From: Alphaproteobacteria bacterium
GTDB taxonomy: Bacteria > Pseudomonadota > Alphaproteobacteria > UBA9219
Assembly (NCBI GenBank): GCA_026225415.1
Contig: JAMFSS010000009.1
Coordinates: 1-64,000 of the forward strand
Reading direction: 5' to 3'
DNA: 64,000 nt
In this document: piece after piece, positions 1 through 8,522 of the stretch
How the letters are laid out: each line of letters opens with the position of its first letter
Numbering within the stretch: position 1 is the first letter of the stretch
Made by a program: the position numbers and the translations under genes
The notes under the pieces: model-generated
Told to the model about the DNA's origin: nothing
Seen by the model: only the letters and a program-made list of their open reading frames with translations
Databases searched by the model: none

Positions 1-322
1 AAAGTGGTACGTGAGCTGGGTTTAGAACGTCGTGAGACAGTTCGGTCCCTATCTGCCGTGGGTGTTCGAAACTTGAGGAGACTTCTTCCTAGTACGAGAG
101 GACCGGAAGGAACGTATCTCTGGTGGATCGGTTGTCACGCCAGTGGCATAGCCGAGTAGCTAAAATACGGACTAGATAAACGCTGAAAGCATCTAAGCGT
201 GAAACTAACCTTGAAACTAGTATTCCCTGAGATTCGTGGTAGACCACCACGTTGATAGGCCGGATGTGGAAGCGCAGCAATGCGTGTAGCTTACCGGTAC
301 TAATAAATCGATAGGCTTGATC
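1..322 (+). rRNA. rrl: 23S ribosomal RNA, 3' end (partial)
   Basis: The window opens inside the last part of a 23S rRNA gene. The sarcin-ricin loop core (AGTACGAGAGGACC) lies near 93-106 and the usual 3' tail, ending near GATAGGCTTGATCC, follows. The 5' part lies outside the window. The exact 3' end is set by resemblance and may be off by a few bases. A 5S gene follows after about 75 bases in the same direction. Confidence 0.96.
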
Positions 323-397
323 CTTATCAGAGGGACGCGAGGGCCATACACCTCCTCGCCTTCCGACGAGCTTTCATTCTTCTTCATCCGTCTCGAT

Positions 398-515
398 GAC
401 CTGGTGGTTTTGGCGTAGGTTCTACACCCGATCCCATCCCGAACTCGGACGTGAAAGCCTACTGCGCTGATGGTACTGTGTCTTAAGACCCGGGAGAGTA
501 AGTCGCTGCCAGGTC
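398..515 (+). rRNA. rrf: 5S ribosomal RNA
   Basis: The length is about 118 bases. The ends GACCTGG and CCAGGTC form the closing helix I. The internal core CCGATCCCATCCCGAACTCG is the conserved loop B/C region of 5S rRNA. It sits just downstream of 23S in the same orientation, as the last rRNA of the operon. No tRNA follows it; the next element is a terminator. Confidence 0.95.
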
Positions 516-586
516 TTCCAGACGGATGGACTTCAATTTCTTTGGTTTCAGAACCAAAGACATCAAAAATTCACACACAATTCCAC

Positions 587-620
587 AAAACCCCGCTTGA
601 GCAATCAAGCGGGGTTTTTG
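587..620 (+). terminator. Rho-independent terminator of the rRNA operon
   Basis: An 11-bp stem (ACCCCGCTTGA with TCAAGCGGGGT) and a 4-base loop are followed by a T run. It lies about 70 bases after 5S and would end the rRNA operon. Confidence 0.85.
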
Positions 621-711
621 TTTGTTAACTATACAATTATATTGATAACTGCATATGTGCGCCGCTAATATTAGACTCACTGATGTTAGAAAAAATTTAG
701 CGAGGACAAAA

Positions 712-888
712 ATGAATAAACAGACAGAACATGCCATCATTTTGGCTTATCTTGCGGGCTGCGCGGCGATTTGCAGCACTGGAATAGCTCTGATAGAATA
801 TAATCATTATAGCATGCTAAAGTCGTCATGTGAGGCACCCAAAATGCCAAAGCAATCCATTTCTCTACAGACTCCAGGCAGCCGTTGA
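712..888 (+). CDS. Small hypothetical membrane protein (58 aa)
   Basis: This short ORF has an ATG preceded by GAGGAC at a workable spacing. An upstream in-frame ATG at 655 exists but has no ribosome binding site, so the shorter form is preferred. Residues from about 8 to 28 (AIILAYLAGCAAICSTGIAL) are hydrophobic enough for one membrane helix; the tail is polar. I recognise no family. It stands alone between the rRNA terminator and a helicase-tail fragment on the other strand, so it may be a chance ORF. Confidence 0.35.
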   Translation: MNKQTEHAIILAYLAGCAAICSTGIALIEYNHYSMLKSSCEAPKMPKQSISLQTPGSR

Positions 889-943
889 ATTCTCTTCAAA
901 ATATTTATGGATGCATAGTTAACGCATTAATAGTTGTGCTTCC

Positions 944-1070
944 TTAAATTTTATTTTTTGCAGCTATCTCCCAAATATTCCCGACATCGAACAGTAAATC
1001 CTTGCCGCTGTCGGGCGAGAAGGCGGTCATGCCGGTAAAGATATTGCCCTGATAGGTGTGGTCGCGCTGA
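944..1070 (-). pseudogene. Duplicated C-terminal fragment of the neighbouring helicase gene
   Basis: On the minus strand these bases read RDHTYQGNIFTGMTAFSPDS and then GKDLLFDVGNIWEIAAKNKI with a stop at 944-946. This matches the last 38 or so residues of the helicase encoded at 1638-3530, which ends GKDLLFDVGNILDMAVA. Differences are mostly third-position or conservative, and similarity stops abruptly near 1070. No start codon or upstream domain remains. I infer a leftover of a tandem duplication with the lipoprotein gene between the two copies. It could still be translated as part of something only if fused upstream, which is not seen. Confidence 0.75.
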
Positions 1071-1082
1071 TCACTGGTGAAT

Positions 1083-1116
1083 CCCCCGCCTGATCACTCA
1101 AGCAGGGGTTTTGTTT
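1083..1116 (+). terminator. Degenerate terminator-like hairpin
   Basis: CCCCGCCTGA and TCAAGCAGGGG can pair imperfectly and are followed by TTTTGTTT. The sequence resembles the rRNA terminator at 587-620, both in the right arm and in the tail, and may be a decayed copy of it. Whether it acts is unknown. Confidence 0.4.
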
Positions 1117-1125
1117 ATCAGTCGC

Positions 1126-1599
1126 TTAATGTAATTCTGGCCTACGTTGACCGCCGCGCTGGCTGGGGCGCAATTGCGGTTTGGTATTCCGCACATCGAT
1201 TTGAACGCTCAAACCCTTTTGCACATCGACGAATGAATATCCCGCATCGGCGCTCCATGTATCCGGCTTGACGGCCGCCGTTATATGCGGATATTGGCTG
1301 TTGCGGCTGCCGGGCACCCAAATGGCGTTGTTACTGCCCTCCACGCTGAGCACATAGCCTTCATCGGCGTCCCATTGGCCTTCGGCCAGCCCTGCATGGA
1401 TATGCGGATAATCCGGGTTTATCTTGCCCGGCTCCCAAACAACATCGCTACTGGTCTTATCATTGGGGTTTTGCCAATTATATCCCGCATCGGGTTTAAT
1501 GCCGTCTGCCGTTTTATGCGTATGCGCAGGCTCGCCGCATGCCACCAAAGATAACGGCGCAAGCATCGCAATCATCGCTTTATTAAATATAGTTTTCAT
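1126..1599 (-). CDS. Putative lipoprotein with internal W-PG/YPH repeats
   Basis: The product is 157 aa with a signal peptide and a lipobox (LVAC, cysteine at about residue 21), so it is probably a lipoprotein. The mature part carries a repeated unit built around aGY, then W-PG, then YPHI: VVWEPGKINPDYPHIHAG, then IWVPGSRNSQYPHITAA, with a third partial GYSF copy. I do not recognise the family. GGGGAG before the ATG is a good ribosome binding site. It lies 38 bases downstream of the helicase on the same strand and may be co-transcribed. Its end lies just inside the degenerate terminator and helicase-tail fragment, so its basic C-terminus may be rearranged. Confidence 0.7.
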   Translation of the reverse strand: MKTIFNKAMIAMLAPLSLVACGEPAHTHKTADGIKPDAGYNWQNPNDKTSSDVVWEPGKINPDYPHIHAGLAEGQWDADEGYVLSVEGSNNAIWVPGSRNSQYPHITAAVKPDTWSADAGYSFVDVQKGLSVQIDVRNTKPQLRPSQRGGQRRPELH

Positions 1600-1637
1600 A
1601 TTTCTCCCCTTTTTAAAATCCTATTTTACAATGCCAA

Positions 1638-3530
1638 TCACGCAACGGCCATATCCAAAATGTTACCAACATCGAACAATAAATCCTTGCCAGTGTCGGG
1701 GGAGAAGGCGGTCATGCCTGTAAAAATATTACCCTGATAAGTATGGTCGCGCAGATTATGGGGATAAACGACCAGGCGGATTTCGGTACCGTCAGCCTTG
1801 CGGTAATGCAACGACAAGGCGGTTTTGCCGCGTATGGCGGCCTCGATCATCGTAATTTTCGCGTCATAGCCCCCTGCCCTCGACTTATCCCCCATAAAGT
1901 TATCCACAGGCTCATCAAGCAAGACGGGCGCATAACGCTCCATAAATCCATGAATCCGCGCATCGCTTTTAATATGGCGGCGTTGGATGGGCGTTTGCAA
2001 CGTAATGCCTTCCAATGTCCGGCAACGGCTGAGTGCGACATAAACCTGCCCCGACGCAAAAGCCCCCTGCCCCAAATCGATCGCCACGCGGTCAAAAGTT
2101 TTACCCTGACTTTTATGGATGGTAACCGCCCACGCCAAACGAAATGGATATTGCGTAAAACTGCCGACCGATTGCGATTGAATTTCCTCACCCGCCAACG
2201 CAAAGGCATAGACATCCCATGTGTGGCGTGAAACGTCGATAACCTCGGTACTACCTTGCAACCGCACCGCGATGCTGTCATCGCCTTGGTCATTATAAAC
2301 GGTTACATCTTCAATGACGCCGATGCTGCCATTGACCCAGCGGCCTTCTTTATCGTTATTCAGCATCATAATCTGTGCGCCGATTTTGAATGATAGGTCG
2401 GTTGCCGCAGGAAAATATTCGCGGCCAAAGTCACCCTGCACCACCGCCGTGTAATTAAACTTACGGCTTGTCAGCGCCGACAAATGCCCGTCATTAATTT
2501 CATCGGCGCGGCGGTTGGTCGTGGTCAGGCTGATGGAAATACCGTCGCCGCTGTGGCCGTTGGCGGCATTCAGCCGCGCATTCAACACAGCCAGATCCCT
2601 ATCCGTCACACGGTTATCGCGTACGCGGTTCAGCAGCGCGATAAAATCACCGTCTTTCTGGCGATAAACTTTTTCCAACTCAATCACGCGAAAATCAAAA
2701 TCGCGCATCACCTGCGCGCTAAAAAAATAAGGCGTTTCGTAAAAATCGGCGAAAATTTCCCGCTCGCGGTCGCCCACCACCGGCGGCAATTGGTACAAAT
2801 CACCAATGAAAATCATCTGAACGCCGCCAAACGGCTCACCCACCTGCGGGCCGAAATGGCGCAAATACGTATCGATGCAATCCATAATATCGGCGCGCAC
2901 CATCGATATTTCATCGATCACAATCATTTCCAGCTTTTTATAAAGCTTGGCATTGCGCGGCTTGCTGCGGTCGCGCACTTTTTGCGGCGTGATGTCGATG
3001 GGAAAACGGAAAAAATTATGGATGGTTTGCCCGCCGACATTGAGCGCGGCGATGCCGGTCGGCGCCAAAACAACCATATTCTTTTTCGTTTCGCGCCGAA
3101 AATATTTTAGCAAGGTCGATTTTCCCGTCCCTGCCCTCCCCGTGATAAACAAAGATTGATTGCTGTTTTTCAAAACATCTATCGCTTCGGCAAAGCGTGG
3201 ATTGATTTCCGTCTTTACGGCGGCATCATCAAATTTTTTCGCGACACGCGCCACGCGGGGCGGCGCCACGGTCATACCTTTGGCGGCACGTTTTTGCGCG
3301 GCCGGCGTAGGCGCAAAATCGGGCGGCGGTTGCACGGGCGCACCCAACTCATCCAACACACCCAATTCGCGCAGATGCGACGCGACGCCACCGCGCGAGC
3401 GACCTTGTTTGGCGGCAATCGCGCTCATTTTCTCACCGGCCAGATACGCGTCATAAATCTCGCGTTCTTCCGCTTCCAGCCACACGATTCCGTGGCGTTC
3501 CGGTCTGGGTTTTTCGGCTGTTTCGGACAT
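1638..3530 (-). CDS. PIF1/RecD-like superfamily 1 helicase with HTH and WYL-like domains
   Basis: The product is 630 aa. Residues about 12-57 contain a helix-turn-helix-like stretch (AYLAGEKMSAIAAKQGRSRG). The helicase core follows: Walker A GRAGTGKST at about 131-139, Walker B VIDEISMV, a GDLYQLPPV motif, and the late motif VTIHKSQGKTFDRV, all typical of the PIF1/RecD group of ATP-dependent 5'-3' DNA helicases. The last 60 or so residues (from ALSLHYRKADGTEIRLVVYP) resemble a WYL-type ligand-sensing domain. The function is probably DNA repair or replication-fork processing; the sensing role is inference. A partial copy of its 3' end is found at 944-1070. Confidence 0.88.
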   Translation of the reverse strand: MSETAEKPRPERHGIVWLEAEEREIYDAYLAGEKMSAIAAKQGRSRGGVASHLRELGVLDELGAPVQPPPDFAPTPAAQKRAAKGMTVAPPRVARVAKKFDDAAVKTEINPRFAEAIDVLKNSNQSLFITGRAGTGKSTLLKYFRRETKKNMVVLAPTGIAALNVGGQTIHNFFRFPIDITPQKVRDRSKPRNAKLYKKLEMIVIDEISMVRADIMDCIDTYLRHFGPQVGEPFGGVQMIFIGDLYQLPPVVGDREREIFADFYETPYFFSAQVMRDFDFRVIELEKVYRQKDGDFIALLNRVRDNRVTDRDLAVLNARLNAANGHSGDGISISLTTTNRRADEINDGHLSALTSRKFNYTAVVQGDFGREYFPAATDLSFKIGAQIMMLNNDKEGRWVNGSIGVIEDVTVYNDQGDDSIAVRLQGSTEVIDVSRHTWDVYAFALAGEEIQSQSVGSFTQYPFRLAWAVTIHKSQGKTFDRVAIDLGQGAFASGQVYVALSRCRTLEGITLQTPIQRRHIKSDARIHGFMERYAPVLLDEPVDNFMGDKSRAGGYDAKITMIEAAIRGKTALSLHYRKADGTEIRLVVYPHNLRDHTYQGNIFTGMTAFSPDTGKDLLFDVGNILDMAVA

Positions 3531-3591
3531 GGCTCTTGGATAATAACGTTCTTGATATGTTCTAATCTCTAAAACCTAAAAGGACAAGCCC

Positions 3592-4110
3592 TTATTTCAG
3601 CTTACTAAATATAACCTCGGCATTATCCAACCCGCGCCCGCTAACGCCATGGATGAAATAATAATGGCTGACTAACGCGACATCCTGCCCTGCCCCTACC
3701 CATTTTGTGTGAAACCGCTTAACACGGTCGGACAAATGCGCGTTATTTTCATCATACGAAGGCCACCAGTTTTCATCTTCCAAAACAGAAAAATCCAACT
3801 GTGGCCAAGCCTGCTGCAACGCGCTGCGCGGCGTGCCGATATCGCAACTGTATAATTTTTTCTCGCCCGCCAAGGGTTCGATCTGCAACGGCACATTTAA
3901 AATTTCCGCGATCACCGATGCGGTTTGCAGGGCGCGCGTATAGGGGCTGCTGATAATCTGCCGGATATGTTTGTCGGCTAACTGCCCCGCGGCGCGACGC
4001 GCCTGTTCAAAACCTTTATCAGTCAAGGTAGCATCGGGCGTGTTTGGATCGCGCCCCGTTAATTCATAACCCAGATTAAATTGCGATTGGCCGTGGCGGA
4101 TAAAATACAC
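3592..4110 (-). CDS. Histidine phosphatase family protein (phosphoglycerate mutase-like)
   Basis: The N-terminus reads YFIRHGQSQFN, the RHG motif of the histidine phosphatase superfamily, where the histidine is phosphorylated during catalysis. TDKGFEQAR and SSPYTRALQTA are further family blocks, and VSHYYFIHG near the end supplies the second histidine. I chose the GTG at 4110, which shares one base with the TAG stop of the upstream methyltransferase-like gene and starts right at the RHG strand; an ATG further upstream would overlap that gene by 67 bases. The substrate cannot be told from sequence. The pair is clearly translationally coupled. Confidence 0.85.
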   Translation of the reverse strand: MYFIRHGQSQFNLGYELTGRDPNTPDATLTDKGFEQARRAAGQLADKHIRQIISSPYTRALQTASVIAEILNVPLQIEPLAGEKKLYSCDIGTPRSALQQAWPQLDFSVLEDENWWPSYDENNAHLSDRVKRFHTKWVGAGQDVALVSHYYFIHGVSGRGLDNAEVIFSKLK

Positions 4111-5063
4111 TATTTCATGCCATAGAAACGGTAGAATTTTAGACCGGATTCCAACGCCGCCATACGATGCGCCCACAACGCGATTTGTTTATTGATGGTC
4201 TTTTTCGTTTCCGCATCAGGCACAACACCAGACGCCAAAAACCGCGTCAACGAGATCAAACCGTTTTTGATTTCCTTCTTATAAAAATCGGTTTGGTCGT
4301 CATGCACCCGAATACTGATCCCCGCCTTGCCCCATAATGCCGCCATATCAACCAGGCTGGACGGATCCGCGCCTTGTTCAAACGCCCGCCACGCGACAAT
4401 GGCCGGTTGGTCGCGCATTTCGACATTAACGATGTAATCGGTGAACGAAACCTGCGCCTTGGGCTTGCAATATCCTGCTATGGATTGGATAAATTTTTCT
4501 TTATCCGCCACGCGGTAAATTATTTCACGCGCCAGAACACCATCATATTTCTGTGCCGGTTTTATCTCTGTGGGGTTATACGGCTCCAACGCGGCTTTTT
4601 TGCCCAACGCGCTGGCCACAGACAATTCCAACCCGCGCTTGGCGATATCGGCATCTTGCTCCATGCCCGTCAGGGCAACGCCATACTCTTTGTGGGCTTT
4701 GCGCATGCGTCCGCCAAGCCCGGCGGACAGATCGAGGATGTGCATATCCTTGGTGACCGCCAAAGGGGTCATCAATAAAGCCGTAACAGCATCATCGCCG
4801 GGCAAAATAAAATCCTGTCCCCACATTTTTTCGGAAACTTCGCCGGCTTTTGCCTGCCAGACAGCGGAGGCTTGCTCCATCGTCGGGTCAAAGGATTGTT
4901 CGGCGCGGGGTTTTTCGTCAAAATGGGATGGCGCCTGTTTTTCCCACTTGCCGTCTTTCCAATAATCATGGGCAAAGCCGACGATTTCACGCTGCCACTG
5001 AGCCAACAGGCGCGGCATAGCGGGTTTGATACGTTCGACGATAGAGGATAAAGGGTTAGGCAT
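4110..5063 (-). CDS. SAM-dependent methyltransferase-like protein
   Basis: The product is 317 aa. Residues around 125-160 contain HILDLSAGLGGRM, an acidic-glycine motif I of class I methyltransferases, followed by GMEQDADIAKRG as motif II, where the acidic residue would bind the SAM ribose. The N-terminal third (up to the MWGQDFILPG block) is outside the common fold and may hold the substrate site. VSFTDYIV fits a post-motif strand. The methyl acceptor is unknown. The gene is coupled to the histidine phosphatase downstream by a one-base stop/start overlap, which suggests a joint role. Confidence 0.75.
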   Translation of the reverse strand: MPNPLSSIVERIKPAMPRLLAQWQREIVGFAHDYWKDGKWEKQAPSHFDEKPRAEQSFDPTMEQASAVWQAKAGEVSEKMWGQDFILPGDDAVTALLMTPLAVTKDMHILDLSAGLGGRMRKAHKEYGVALTGMEQDADIAKRGLELSVASALGKKAALEPYNPTEIKPAQKYDGVLAREIIYRVADKEKFIQSIAGYCKPKAQVSFTDYIVNVEMRDQPAIVAWRAFEQGADPSSLVDMAALWGKAGISIRVHDDQTDFYKKEIKNGLISLTRFLASGVVPDAETKKTINKQIALWAHRMAALESGLKFYRFYGMK

Positions 5064-5122
5064 GGCGTCACCCGAAACAGATGCCGCATATTAACCAAAG
5101 AAACAGGCGAAAGGAAGCGGTT

Positions 5123-5743
5123 TTAAGCGTGTCCTACCGTATCCATCGACAACATGGCAGGGTTTACACCGATTTTGGCCATAGCGCGGTTCCATTTGGA
5201 TTCCAGATCGCCATCGAACAAAATATCTTCATCGGCTGCGACCGTAAGCCAGCCATTGCTTTTCAGCTCTTCTTCCAATTGCCCTGCGCCCCAACCGGCA
5301 TAGCCCAACGCCATCATCATCTGGTCGGGGCCCTTGCCCGCCACGATGTCCTGGATAATTTCGATTGTGGCGGTGACCGCAATGCTGTCATCGATGCGGG
5401 TGGTGCCTTCGCGCAGATAATCATTGGTGTGCAGCACAAAACCGCGCCCCATCTCCACCGGCCCTCCAAATTGAACGGCGATATCGGGTGTGGCCAATGA
5501 ATGATCGACATTCAGTTGGTCAAGCAGCATAGGGAAATCGGCATCGCCAAACAAGCGATTGATAACCAACCCCATAGCCCCGTTGGCATCATGCGAACAC
5601 AGATAAATGACAGCATGGGTAAAGCGCGGGTCGGCCATACCCGGCATGGCAACCAGCAATTGCCCCGTCAGCCAATGCGGTTGCAGGCGGAAATCATCAG
5701 CCAAAACGGGGGTTTTCTTTAAACGCGTCAGGATATCTTTCAT
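5123..5743 (-). CDS. YqgE/AlgH family protein
   Basis: The product is 206 aa, the usual length. The conserved start of the family is clear: GQLLVAMPGMADPRFTHAVI, followed by NGAMGLVINR, FGGPV, and the late block GYAGWGAGQLEEEL. AlgH is linked to alginate regulation in Pseudomonas, but the family has no settled biochemical role. It is divergent from the DsbD-type gene starting at 5833, with about 90 bases between them for both promoters. Confidence 0.92.
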   Translation of the reverse strand: MKDILTRLKKTPVLADDFRLQPHWLTGQLLVAMPGMADPRFTHAVIYLCSHDANGAMGLVINRLFGDADFPMLLDQLNVDHSLATPDIAVQFGGPVEMGRGFVLHTNDYLREGTTRIDDSIAVTATIEIIQDIVAGKGPDQMMMALGYAGWGAGQLEEELKSNGWLTVAADEDILFDGDLESKWNRAMAKIGVNPAMLSMDTVGHA

Positions 5744-5832
5744 GGGCGAGCCCTTTCATTCTTACCCTTATATTCTGACTCAATATGGGGTATTTTGATA
5801 GCCTAAATTACTGTTTCAACACAACGGGTTCC

Positions 5833-7920
5833 ATGCGTCATTTTCTGTTCGCCCTGTTTTTGACATTCTTTTCGTTGCCCGCTTTTGCCTTGTCCAGCGA
5901 TTGGGCCAAGGATGATGCGGTTGCGGTGCGGTTGATTTCGGGCAATGACGGCGTGGGAACGGCGGCGACTGTGCCGTTGGGTTTGGAAATCACCTTACAA
6001 AATGGCTGGCACACTTATTGGCGCTCACCTGGCGAAGCGGGTTTGCCGCCGCAACTGGATTGGACGCGCAGCCAAAGCGATGACGGCAATGTGCAAGACG
6101 CCACATTATTATACCCCGCACCGCGCCGTTACACCGCCTATGGTTTGGAAACGGTTGGATATCGCGACCACGTTATTTTTCCGATCGATGTCGTGTTGCG
6201 TTCGCCCGGCCACCCTCTGAATGCCGATGTGGCGATTGATTTATTGGTGTGCAGTTCCGTTTGCGTGCCCAAACATTTTGATCTGAAATTGAATGTACCG
6301 ACAGGCGATGCGAACCCCGGCGCGGAAAGTGACGCGCTAAAACAGGCGCGCGCAACCCTGCCGGTCGACCCCGACAGCGCGGGTCTCTTGCTTCAATCCA
6401 TCCATAATGACGGGCACAAAGTAGGTTTCGATATCACCTCGCGCGACAATCTGACCGCGCCGGATATTTTTGTGGAAGACGACCAGAATATCGGTTTCGG
6501 TGCGCCTGTTGTGGCGATGGATCCGCAAAATCACCGCGCGACATTGACGGTGCAGCCGGTCGACACATTGCCCCAAGGCGTCACATTGGCGGGCATGAAA
6601 ATTACCGCGACGATTATTGACGGTGATCGCGCAACCGAAATCAAAACCGTTATTTCGCCGGTTGCGGCTGCTATGCCTGCCGTTGCGTTGCCGCAGGCAA
6701 GTTTGGCGGTAGCGCTTATTTTCGCATTATTGGGCGGGTTTATTCTTAATTTGATGCCCTGCGTGTTGCCGGTGTTATCATTAAAAATCATCAGCGTTGC
6801 CAGCCATGGTGGCGGAAGCACCGGACGCGTGCGCAAAAGTTTTGTGATGACCGCCTTGGGGATATTGTTTTCTTTCCTTGTGTTGGCGGGGGTCATCGTC
6901 ACATTAAAAAATATGGGCATGGCGTTTGGTTGGGGCGTGCAATTCCAACAGCCCGTCTTTTTGATGTTCCTTATCGTGCTGTTGACTTTCTTTGCCGCCA
7001 ATTTGTGGGATTTGTTCGACATTCCCCTGCCGCGTTTTCTGGCGGATGCCAGTGACCGTTTGTATCACCCCAAACTGGCAGGCGATTTTGTCACCGGCGC
7101 GTTTGCCACCTTGCTGGCCACGCCTTGTTCCGCGCCGTTCCTTGGCACCGCCGTGGGTTTTGCGCTGGCTTCGGGAACGCCTGAAATTATGGGGGTTTTC
7201 GCCGCCCTGGGTTTGGGCATGGCTTTACCCTATCTGCTCATCGCCTTGTTTCCGCGCATTGCCACCTTGTTACCCAAACCCGGCGCTTGGATGATAAAAT
7301 TGCGGCATATTCTGGGTTATGCGCTGGCTGCTACCGCCGTATGGCTCATCTGGGTTTTGTCGGCACAAATCACGGTCGATAAAGCGATTTTGTTCGGCCT
7401 GTTTATGGCGGCGATTGTCATTTTGCTGGCATTAAAAAAATACGGCTGGCGCAAAAAACTCATCAGGCTTGGTATTGTCGAATTTTGTATCGCGGCACTC
7501 ATCATCGGCATTGCGGGATCGATGGCCCCAAAACCACCCGCGGAAACAGACAAAAAATGGATATCCTATAACCAGAACGCATTGGATGCCGATATCGCCG
7601 AAGGCAAAACCGTTTTTCTAGATGTCACCGCCGATTGGTGTTTGACCTGCAAAGCCAATATGCGTTTCACTTTGTCGAACCCCGACATTATGCAACGGCT
7701 GTTCCACACCGATATCATCGCGATGCAGGGCGATTGGACAAACCCCGATCCTGCCATTACCGATTTGCTGCACCGCTATGGCCGGTACGGCATTCCGTTC
7801 AACATCGTTTATGGCCCCAACGCGCCGCAAGGTATTTTGCTGCCCGAGCTTTTGACAAATAAGGATGTCATAAACGCGCTCGATAAAGCTATGCCAATAC
7901 AAGAGGATGCGCAGCCTTGA
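5833..7920 (+). CDS. Protein-disulfide reductase, DsbD/ScsB type
   Basis: The enzyme carries electrons from cytoplasmic thioredoxin across the inner membrane to periplasmic thiols. From the chosen ATG the protein is 695 aa and begins with a signal peptide (MRHFLFALFLTFFSLPAFA). A periplasmic domain of about 260 residues with CSSVC follows. Then comes the membrane domain with the two redox cysteines in LMPCVLP (about Cys310) and TPCSAP (about Cys432). The C-terminal thioredoxin-like domain has ADWCLTCKAN (Cys603 and Cys606). The long N-terminal domain is closer to ScsB than to E. coli DsbD. An in-frame ATG at 5785 exists but would place 16 residues before the signal peptide. Confidence 0.93.
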   Translation: MRHFLFALFLTFFSLPAFALSSDWAKDDAVAVRLISGNDGVGTAATVPLGLEITLQNGWHTYWRSPGEAGLPPQLDWTRSQSDDGNVQDATLLYPAPRRYTAYGLETVGYRDHVIFPIDVVLRSPGHPLNADVAIDLLVCSSVCVPKHFDLKLNVPTGDANPGAESDALKQARATLPVDPDSAGLLLQSIHNDGHKVGFDITSRDNLTAPDIFVEDDQNIGFGAPVVAMDPQNHRATLTVQPVDTLPQGVTLAGMKITATIIDGDRATEIKTVISPVAAAMPAVALPQASLAVALIFALLGGFILNLMPCVLPVLSLKIISVASHGGGSTGRVRKSFVMTALGILFSFLVLAGVIVTLKNMGMAFGWGVQFQQPVFLMFLIVLLTFFAANLWDLFDIPLPRFLADASDRLYHPKLAGDFVTGAFATLLATPCSAPFLGTAVGFALASGTPEIMGVFAALGLGMALPYLLIALFPRIATLLPKPGAWMIKLRHILGYALAATAVWLIWVLSAQITVDKAILFGLFMAAIVILLALKKYGWRKKLIRLGIVEFCIAALIIGIAGSMAPKPPAETDKKWISYNQNALDADIAEGKTVFLDVTADWCLTCKANMRFTLSNPDIMQRLFHTDIIAMQGDWTNPDPAITDLLHRYGRYGIPFNIVYGPNAPQGILLPELLTNKDVINALDKAMPIQEDAQP

Positions 7921-7922
7921 TT

Positions 7923-7960
7923 AAGGGGTGAAAGGGGCGTAATTTCTGTCTCCACCCCTT
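7923..7960. other. Inverted repeat between dsbD-like gene and peroxiredoxin
   Basis: AAGGGGTG at 7923-7930 pairs with CACCCCTT at 7953-7960 around a 22-base loop. No T run follows, so it is not a standard terminator; it could protect or divide the transcript between the two genes. Confidence 0.45.
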
Positions 7961-7975
7961 CACAAGGAAATTCCC

Positions 7976-8473
7976 ATGACCATCAAAATTGGCGATAAAA
8001 TCCCCACCGTTACCCTGAAACATTTAACCGCCGAAGGCATGCAGGATTTAAGCACCGACAGCATTTTTTCGGGCCGCAATGTCGTGTTGTTCGCCGTACC
8101 CGGCGCCTTCACCCCCACCTGTTCCGCCAAGCACTTACCTGGCTATGTTAAAGCTTTTTCGGAATTTAAATCGCATGGCGTGGCCGTTGCCTGCCTGTCG
8201 GTCAATGACCCGTTCGTGATGAAAGAGTGGATGGAAGGCGCCAAGGCCGACAGCATTACGGCTTTGCCAGACGGCAATGCGACCCTGACCAAGGCGTTGG
8301 GTCTGGAAATGGATGGCACAGCCTATGGGTTGGGCACACGATGCCAACGTTTCGCCCTCTATGCTGAAAACGGCGTGGTGAAGCATCTGGCTGTTGAGCA
8401 GCCCGGCGCATTTGAAGTTTCAAGCGCCGAAGCAATGTTGAAGGCAGTCGGCGGCATGAAGGCTGCGGCTTAA
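7976..8473 (+). CDS. Peroxiredoxin (Prx5 family)
   Basis: The product is 165 aa. It reduces hydrogen peroxide and organic peroxides with a cysteine thiol. The block VVLFAVPGAFTPTCSAKHLPGY holds the peroxidatic cysteine (Cys49) with the P-x3-T-x2-C pattern, and the arginine of GTRCQRFAL completes the active site. Prx5 proteins usually draw on glutathione/glutaredoxin or thioredoxin; other cysteines lie at VAVACLSVND and GTRCQ. AAGGAAA precedes the ATG. It follows the disulfide reductase by 55 bases, which makes a small thiol-redox cluster. Confidence 0.93.
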   Translation: MTIKIGDKIPTVTLKHLTAEGMQDLSTDSIFSGRNVVLFAVPGAFTPTCSAKHLPGYVKAFSEFKSHGVAVACLSVNDPFVMKEWMEGAKADSITALPDGNATLTKALGLEMDGTAYGLGTRCQRFALYAENGVVKHLAVEQPGAFEVSSAEAMLKAVGGMKAAA

Positions 8474-8490
8474 TCTTTTTTGCTGGATAA

Positions 8491-8522
8491 GAAAAAGGCG
8501 GGTTCATACCCGCCTTTTTTTA
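8491..8522. terminator. Bidirectional rho-independent terminator
   Basis: AAAAAGGCGGG, a short loop, then CCCGCCTTTTTTT. A-runs and T-runs on both sides let it end the peroxiredoxin transcript on the plus strand and the KamA-like transcript on the minus strand. Its right edge touches the KamA-like stop codon. Confidence 0.88.

Noticed and set aside
1900-1910. DnaA boxes as a sign of a replication origin
   Set aside because: Three TTATCCACA sites are scattered over 64 kb and two are inside genes; this is near chance and there is no cluster or AT-rich unwinding element.
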